In this document: one piece after another, positions 9,801 to 15,800 of the stretch
How positions within the stretch are numbered: the first letter of the stretch is position 1
Layout of the letters: every line of letters begins with the position of its first letter
Assembly (NCBI GenBank): GCA_001822655.1
Contig: MHRX01000051.1
Location: 28,898-47,813 of the forward strand
Direction of reading: 5' to 3'
DNA from: Candidatus Taylorbacteria bacterium RIFCSPLOWO2_01_FULL_45_15b
GTDB taxonomy: Bacteria; Patescibacteriota; Minisyncoccia; Phycocordibacterales; 01-FULL-45-15b
DNA: 18,916 nt
Translations under genes and position numbers: made by a program
Notes under the pieces: model-generated
Seen by the model: the letters and a program-made list of their open reading frames with translations, nothing else
What the model was told of the DNA's origin: nothing
The model's database searches: none

Positions 9801-12800
9801 CACAATATCGTTTTGTGTGTCCATACCAATCGCCGCATAAATCGTCGCCTTAAGTTCAGGGATTCCGAGATCATCGAACTGCTCTGTTGCTAAATTATAG
9901 CGAACAACGTGAGCACCCTCAAAAGCATCGCGCCAGTTTTTGTCTCCCTTACCTAAATGCGTGCCGAAATAAAGCCAACCATCATCCTCGAGAATGCTTG
10001 AGTGAATTTTTCCGTGAGTATCGAGCGGGTATGCCGGATTTCGGTTGAGATTTTTGTTAAGATCGAGCGTCAGTGGAGTAAGAACTTGAGTTCTCGGATT
10101 GTATCTCAAAAATCCGGTACCAATTCCTAGAGTATGTGAGGCGGAACCAAAATACACGTTTCCATCCGAAGCTACTGTCGCACCCGCAAAATTTGAACCG
10201 AGGTGAGTACTCTTCGTTCCGTCAGGCATCAGAAAATCATTGAGACCTACAGAGACAGTTTTAAATCCTGTGTTGGCAGGAGGCGCAATTACCGGCGGCT
10301 GAATTGGAGGAACAGGAGTTGGGGTTGGCGTAGGAGTTGGAGTTGGAGAAACAGACGAAGATTTTACCAAAAATTCGCTCGCCGACCACCCATTCAATAC
10401 CGGAGTCGATGCGTACGACACCTGATACCACGTAAAACCATTCGCAGAAATTGGCCCAGAGATAATCGTACCGCTTGTTCCAAGTGGAGCTGTACCGAGT
10501 GATGTTGCGGTTGTACTTGGAAGATTTCGAACATTCAAATTCGAAGTTGTAACTACCGCGTCACCAACGACGAGTCCTGACGGAATTGTTGGGGGAACAG
10601 GAGTTGGGGTTGGCGTAGGAGTTGGCTGTATGACGGAGTTTACCGTCAACACAAAAGATTCAGAAGCGGTATTGTGATCTTGGTCCATCACATAAATGGT
10701 TACAACGCTTGATCCGATTTTATCACGTGAAGGCGTTAAGGTTACTGTCCTATTAGCGCCGGCTCCGCTCACAGAGACGTCATTAGGCGTAATGAGCACG
10801 CTGTTATTAGATGTGATATATAAGACTAAATTATTAGCGGCTGTTTCATTATCCCCAACGGTAAATGGGATGGCGTTTACAGGCATGTTTAACGATGTAG
10901 TTTGATCACTTATATCAGAAATGCCGGGCGACGCGCCGACTTGAGGCACATCAACAAAAACCTCACTAGAGCGGGCGCTTTCATTTCCTAGCAAATCAAG
11001 CGCCGTCACAGTGATAAAATTTCTTCCGGAAGGCGGACCAATGATATAGTCAACGCTTTCGTAAACTTCAGATTCTGGACTTGAATAAACACCGCTTATC
11101 TGACTTCGGTAGACTTTATAGGTCACCGCGTTAGAATTGGCGCCAGGAACCCATTTCACTTCAATATACCGAATAGTTGAGGCATCTTTAAGTTCCGCAG
11201 TCACTCCAGATGGGCTCTCTGGCGCTAGTGTATCAACAACGGCAAGCGAAGGGCTAACAGCATAAATAATATCACTATCTGTTTTAGCTATTTTGAAAGT
11301 CATATCGACAGTCCCAGGCACAGATGTCGCCGTCCAATCAAAGCTTCCCGTGTTAGGAATGCCGCTCGCGACTACCTGATGATCCTGGTTGTTTATCTGA
11401 CGTATAATATTCACGAAGTCGACATCCAGAGAATCCCAAGTAATATGGACATTTTCACCTTCCAAGACACTGACGGGATTGATCTGCGCGTTAGAAATTG
11501 AAACAAGAGCCGGCAACACCGTCAATGTCCCAACTCGATAATATTTTTCCGCTTCAACAATAACTCCCTGCCCTGGAATAAATTCTGGTCGCTCGCCGCC
11601 CAAAAACATACCCACATTAACTTTATAATCTCCCGGCGGCGCGGATGTTGGTATACGAAGCCTAACGTCATACGTCGCGTTTTCCGTCCATTGATTAGAA
11701 GGTACAGGAAATCGGTGCTCGTCCGTAAATCTCATAATGCCGCCTGACCAAAAGTGTGTATAAACGTTATAGGATTTGTCGGTGGGCCCTGGATTAAAAC
11801 GGTAAGTAATTGTCACTTCATCACCTGGCCGTGGTGTTGAAGGTGTGATGGATATAGGAAATATCGTGGGCGTTCTTGGTGTTAAATCTACAGGATCCGG
11901 CGTTGGAAGAGGCGCCAGCGCAGGCGTTGGATTAATTTCCTGGACTTCAATTGTTCCCGATCCATTTCTGGTTAAATTCGCGACTCTTATGATTCCGGAA
12001 CTCGCGTTTACATAACTCCCTTCGCCTGAAACATGAAGCGCCAGAGCGCGAATCATATAGCTATACGTTCCTGTATCGCTCCCGACCGTAAGATCTTCGA
12101 ATGAGTTTCCCAAAATTGGGTCTGTGGTTAGCCGTTCATAGCGACCAGTGCTTTGCGAAGCCCTGTAGACGTGATATCCAATGGCGTTTGGAATTGACTC
12201 CCATTGAAGTGAAAGATGGCCATTGGATAGAGCGAAATGTAGATTTTGAGGTACGGGCAAGGCGTGAAGTCGAAGAGTTGGATCGCCCATTAAGTTATTG
12301 GTAACTAATCTGGAAGTATCTTGATGTGGCAAAAGGCTTTCTCCTATAGCCTCCCCCAATCCAAATCCTTGATACCGATAAGCACCCCAGACATTGGTTA
12401 GCCCGTGCCGAGACCCAGCGAGAGGAGCGCGCAGTAGATTATTCGCGACATCAAAATCTCCAAAATAACTTCCGAACATCCCATAAAAGAAAGTCGGCGG
12501 ATCATTTCGGCTAAAAAATTCCGTAGTAGCCAACACGTGATTAAGACCTTCAAAATATGCGGTCGAATCCAAATAGGTTACCAGAGCCCCTTGACCTAGA
12601 GAATCCGGATAAATGGCGCGCGCTATCTTAGCGGGCGTAAAAGCGGAACTTAAACTTTTCTGCGCATTATATCCGTTCGAAGAACCAAAACCCAAAGCTG
12701 TATGAATAAAACCAGTTTCAGGCAATGGGTTTAACCCGTATCGAAACGCATGAGTTTTGCGTATGTACTGTTTAATCAGGTACGTTTCTGTGCGTGGCAA

Positions 12801-15800
12801 AAATTGCGGCATATTCGAGAAATCTACCCGCCCAACGGCCAGATCACGGGAGGATACATTGTAATTTTGGTCAAATTTTCCATCGCCTGGAAAATTTCGG
12901 TTCTCTGGTCTTAGAGCGCCTTCTCCTGCTTTAAAGGTATCAGGGTAAACCGCTCCAGCCTCCGTAAATCGAGTCGCGGTGTCCGTCCATACCCCGTCCA
13001 AATCAGCATAATACAAGTCTGTAGACCATGCCCCATAGTGATCTGCATGACCATCTCCCGCCAAAAACCCCGAGTAAGGAACCGGCACATGCCCTAAGAG
13101 ATACGCCACTTTAGTTTCAGTGGGTGCCTTATCATATTCCGCTTTGATGAGATTTTTTACAGTAACCGGCGAATCATTCCGCGCGACGGCAATTCGAGAC
13201 ACATTCCATCCATCAGCCACAAGATCATGATTCAAAAGCGATAATTCTTCGCTTGCTGCAGTCAAAAGACTATTTTCAACAACAAGAATAATTCTTCCGC
13301 GACTATCATTTATAGGTAGAAGTATCGCGGATTTTATATCAGCGTTGTCCCCTAAACGCTCCACTCGATACCAATAAGGTCTGCCGGGCTGAACTGATGT
13401 GTCGAGATAAGAGGTGGTGGTTTCAGGAAGTTCCGCGATAGGATTACCCCAGGCGCTATTCAAAGTAGTCTTTTTATATATTTTTGAGGATCCTGTTAAG
13501 CCGGCCCAATGAATATTAATACTCGCAGGCGATTCCGCCACAGTCGCCCACATCACAAGCACGGAGGGTGAAAAGCCGAGTGGCTGGACAGGGCTGGTCA
13601 AATCAAAATTTGCCGTCGCTGTTTTGTTATTATTCATGGTAACCACACATGAGCTGGTGCCCGAACACGCGCCACTCCAACCGGTAAAAATTGAATTATT
13701 CGCGGGAACAGCGTTGAGAGTCACGGATACATTCGCGTTTAGCACTTCAGCACAATCGACGCCGCAATTAATTCCCGAACCCACGACCGTGCCCGAGCCA
13801 AAACCCGTTTTTGCGCTAGTAAGCATAGCGGTAGGCGAACTAGGTGGCAGAACACTTACGATAGGTGATGCTCCAGTTATAAATTCACTTACTGACCAAC
13901 CAATAACCGCCGGAATAGTCTGATACTCTATTTGATACCATGTAAATCCGCTAGAAACGACGGGGCCAGAAATGATAGTACCGGCTGTTCCCAGAGGAAC
14001 AGTAGCAACTGCTGAAGCCGTGAGAGTCGGAAGGTTGCGAACATTCAAATTTTCCGTAGTCGTAATCCGGTCGCCAACATTATATTGAGGCACGGCTGGA
14101 AGCACCGGAGCTGGTGGAGTAACAGGATTTGGTGTCGGTGTCGTTGTCGGAGTTGGAGGAACAACGGGTGGAGCGATTATTGTCGCGTCAATATCGGTTC
14201 GAATGATGACGAAGGCTCCCATTTGAGGAAAACTTGTTGTTCCCCAGCCGCCGTACACGTTAGATACAGTCGCCACGGATCGCCCCGTTACGGGAATATT
14301 TATAGTACTGCCGCTAACTGTCCCGGGAATTGTATCCCCAAAATAGTTCTCTGCATTTCGAAGAACATAGGTTGCGCCAGCCGGCCAGTTGAGACTTGAA
14401 ATGTCGACATTGACTGATGCCGCACCGGAAGGATTCGAGATGATTATGTGTGCGCGATTCGGATCATATTTATTTTGTCGGACGACTCTTGTCGGAAGCG
14501 GAGGCACGACTCTATCGGCCAAATTCGTTACCGCATGCATAAACGAATTCAAAAAGTAATTATCCTGGAGAAGAATCTGATCGACCGCATTATTATTAAT
14601 CGAATTGAATACTTCCCCGTTTTGATTTGAAATAAAGATATTTCCCTCGGCCTTCAAAAAACGCGCAACTTTTACCGGCACAGTAACTGTATATGCCGCC
14701 AGCCCTTCGCCCGCGTTATGAGCAAAAATAGACTCTTCGATTGTTTTGTATAGCGGCCCGTCGTTTAGGAGGCGGACGCCCGCGTGAAGGTTCGGACCCT
14801 GCCCGCCGTTATAAACAACCAATCCGTACAATTCACTTTCTGTCGCCGAACTATTGGAGTAGATGGCATATTTTGCATCATGCAAAATAAGATTGATATA
14901 TTTTGTATACGGAGCATTCAAGAGAATATTTGCCGAACCAATCCCTGTCGCGCCCGATATTTCAAAATCTCGATAACGCACATATGCTCCAAGAACGCTC
15001 GTTTCAAGAACGTGTTTCTGATGGTTACTAGCGAGGTGAGCCCATTCGCGCGGAGCGCTTCTAACCGTGATCGGCGAAGCCGCTGTTCCGCGGAGAAAAG
15101 ATATAAATTCACCCTCATACCGGCCACCCTTCAAGTACAGCGTATCACCGGGCGCAATCCTTCCATCGCCGCCGGCAAGGGCGGTTTTCAAATCCCACGG
15201 ATTCGCAAAAGTTCCATTTCCGAGAACGCTTCCTGACACTGACGCATACCACTCGGTGCCGCTCACAGGAGTCGGTTCGGTCGCTATACCAACTTCGTTC
15301 ATCACTGCCGCGACTTCAACGGCGGTAAGTGCGCGGTTATAAACACGAACGTCATCAATCCCGCCGGCAAAATACTGATTTGCGTTTGCTTCTCCAATCA
15401 TGAGATGTTCATCCTGATTCTCGATACCGATAGTCGTGGTCAGTCTCGCAATTCCGTCAACATAACAAACAGTTCCATTCCCCGCACCCGCGTTGAACGT
15501 ACATGCAACATGGTGCCAATTTCCATCCATTAGAGATGCCGATGACACACCTGAACCACGCCAGACATTTGCGCCCCAATCATACATCCCAAATTCGCCA
15601 TCATTCAAAAACATTCCATACGCGCTTTGTTTTGCAACAATCCCGCGAAATCCCGTGAGTGATGCGGCCGTTGGCTTAATCCACGCGGAGATCGTGCCGA
15701 CTGAAATTTTTATTTTTCCATCATTTGGCACGACGATTTTCTCATCAACTCCGTTCAGAGTAAAAGCGCCATTTTTTATTCCGCCAGAGACGACGGCATT

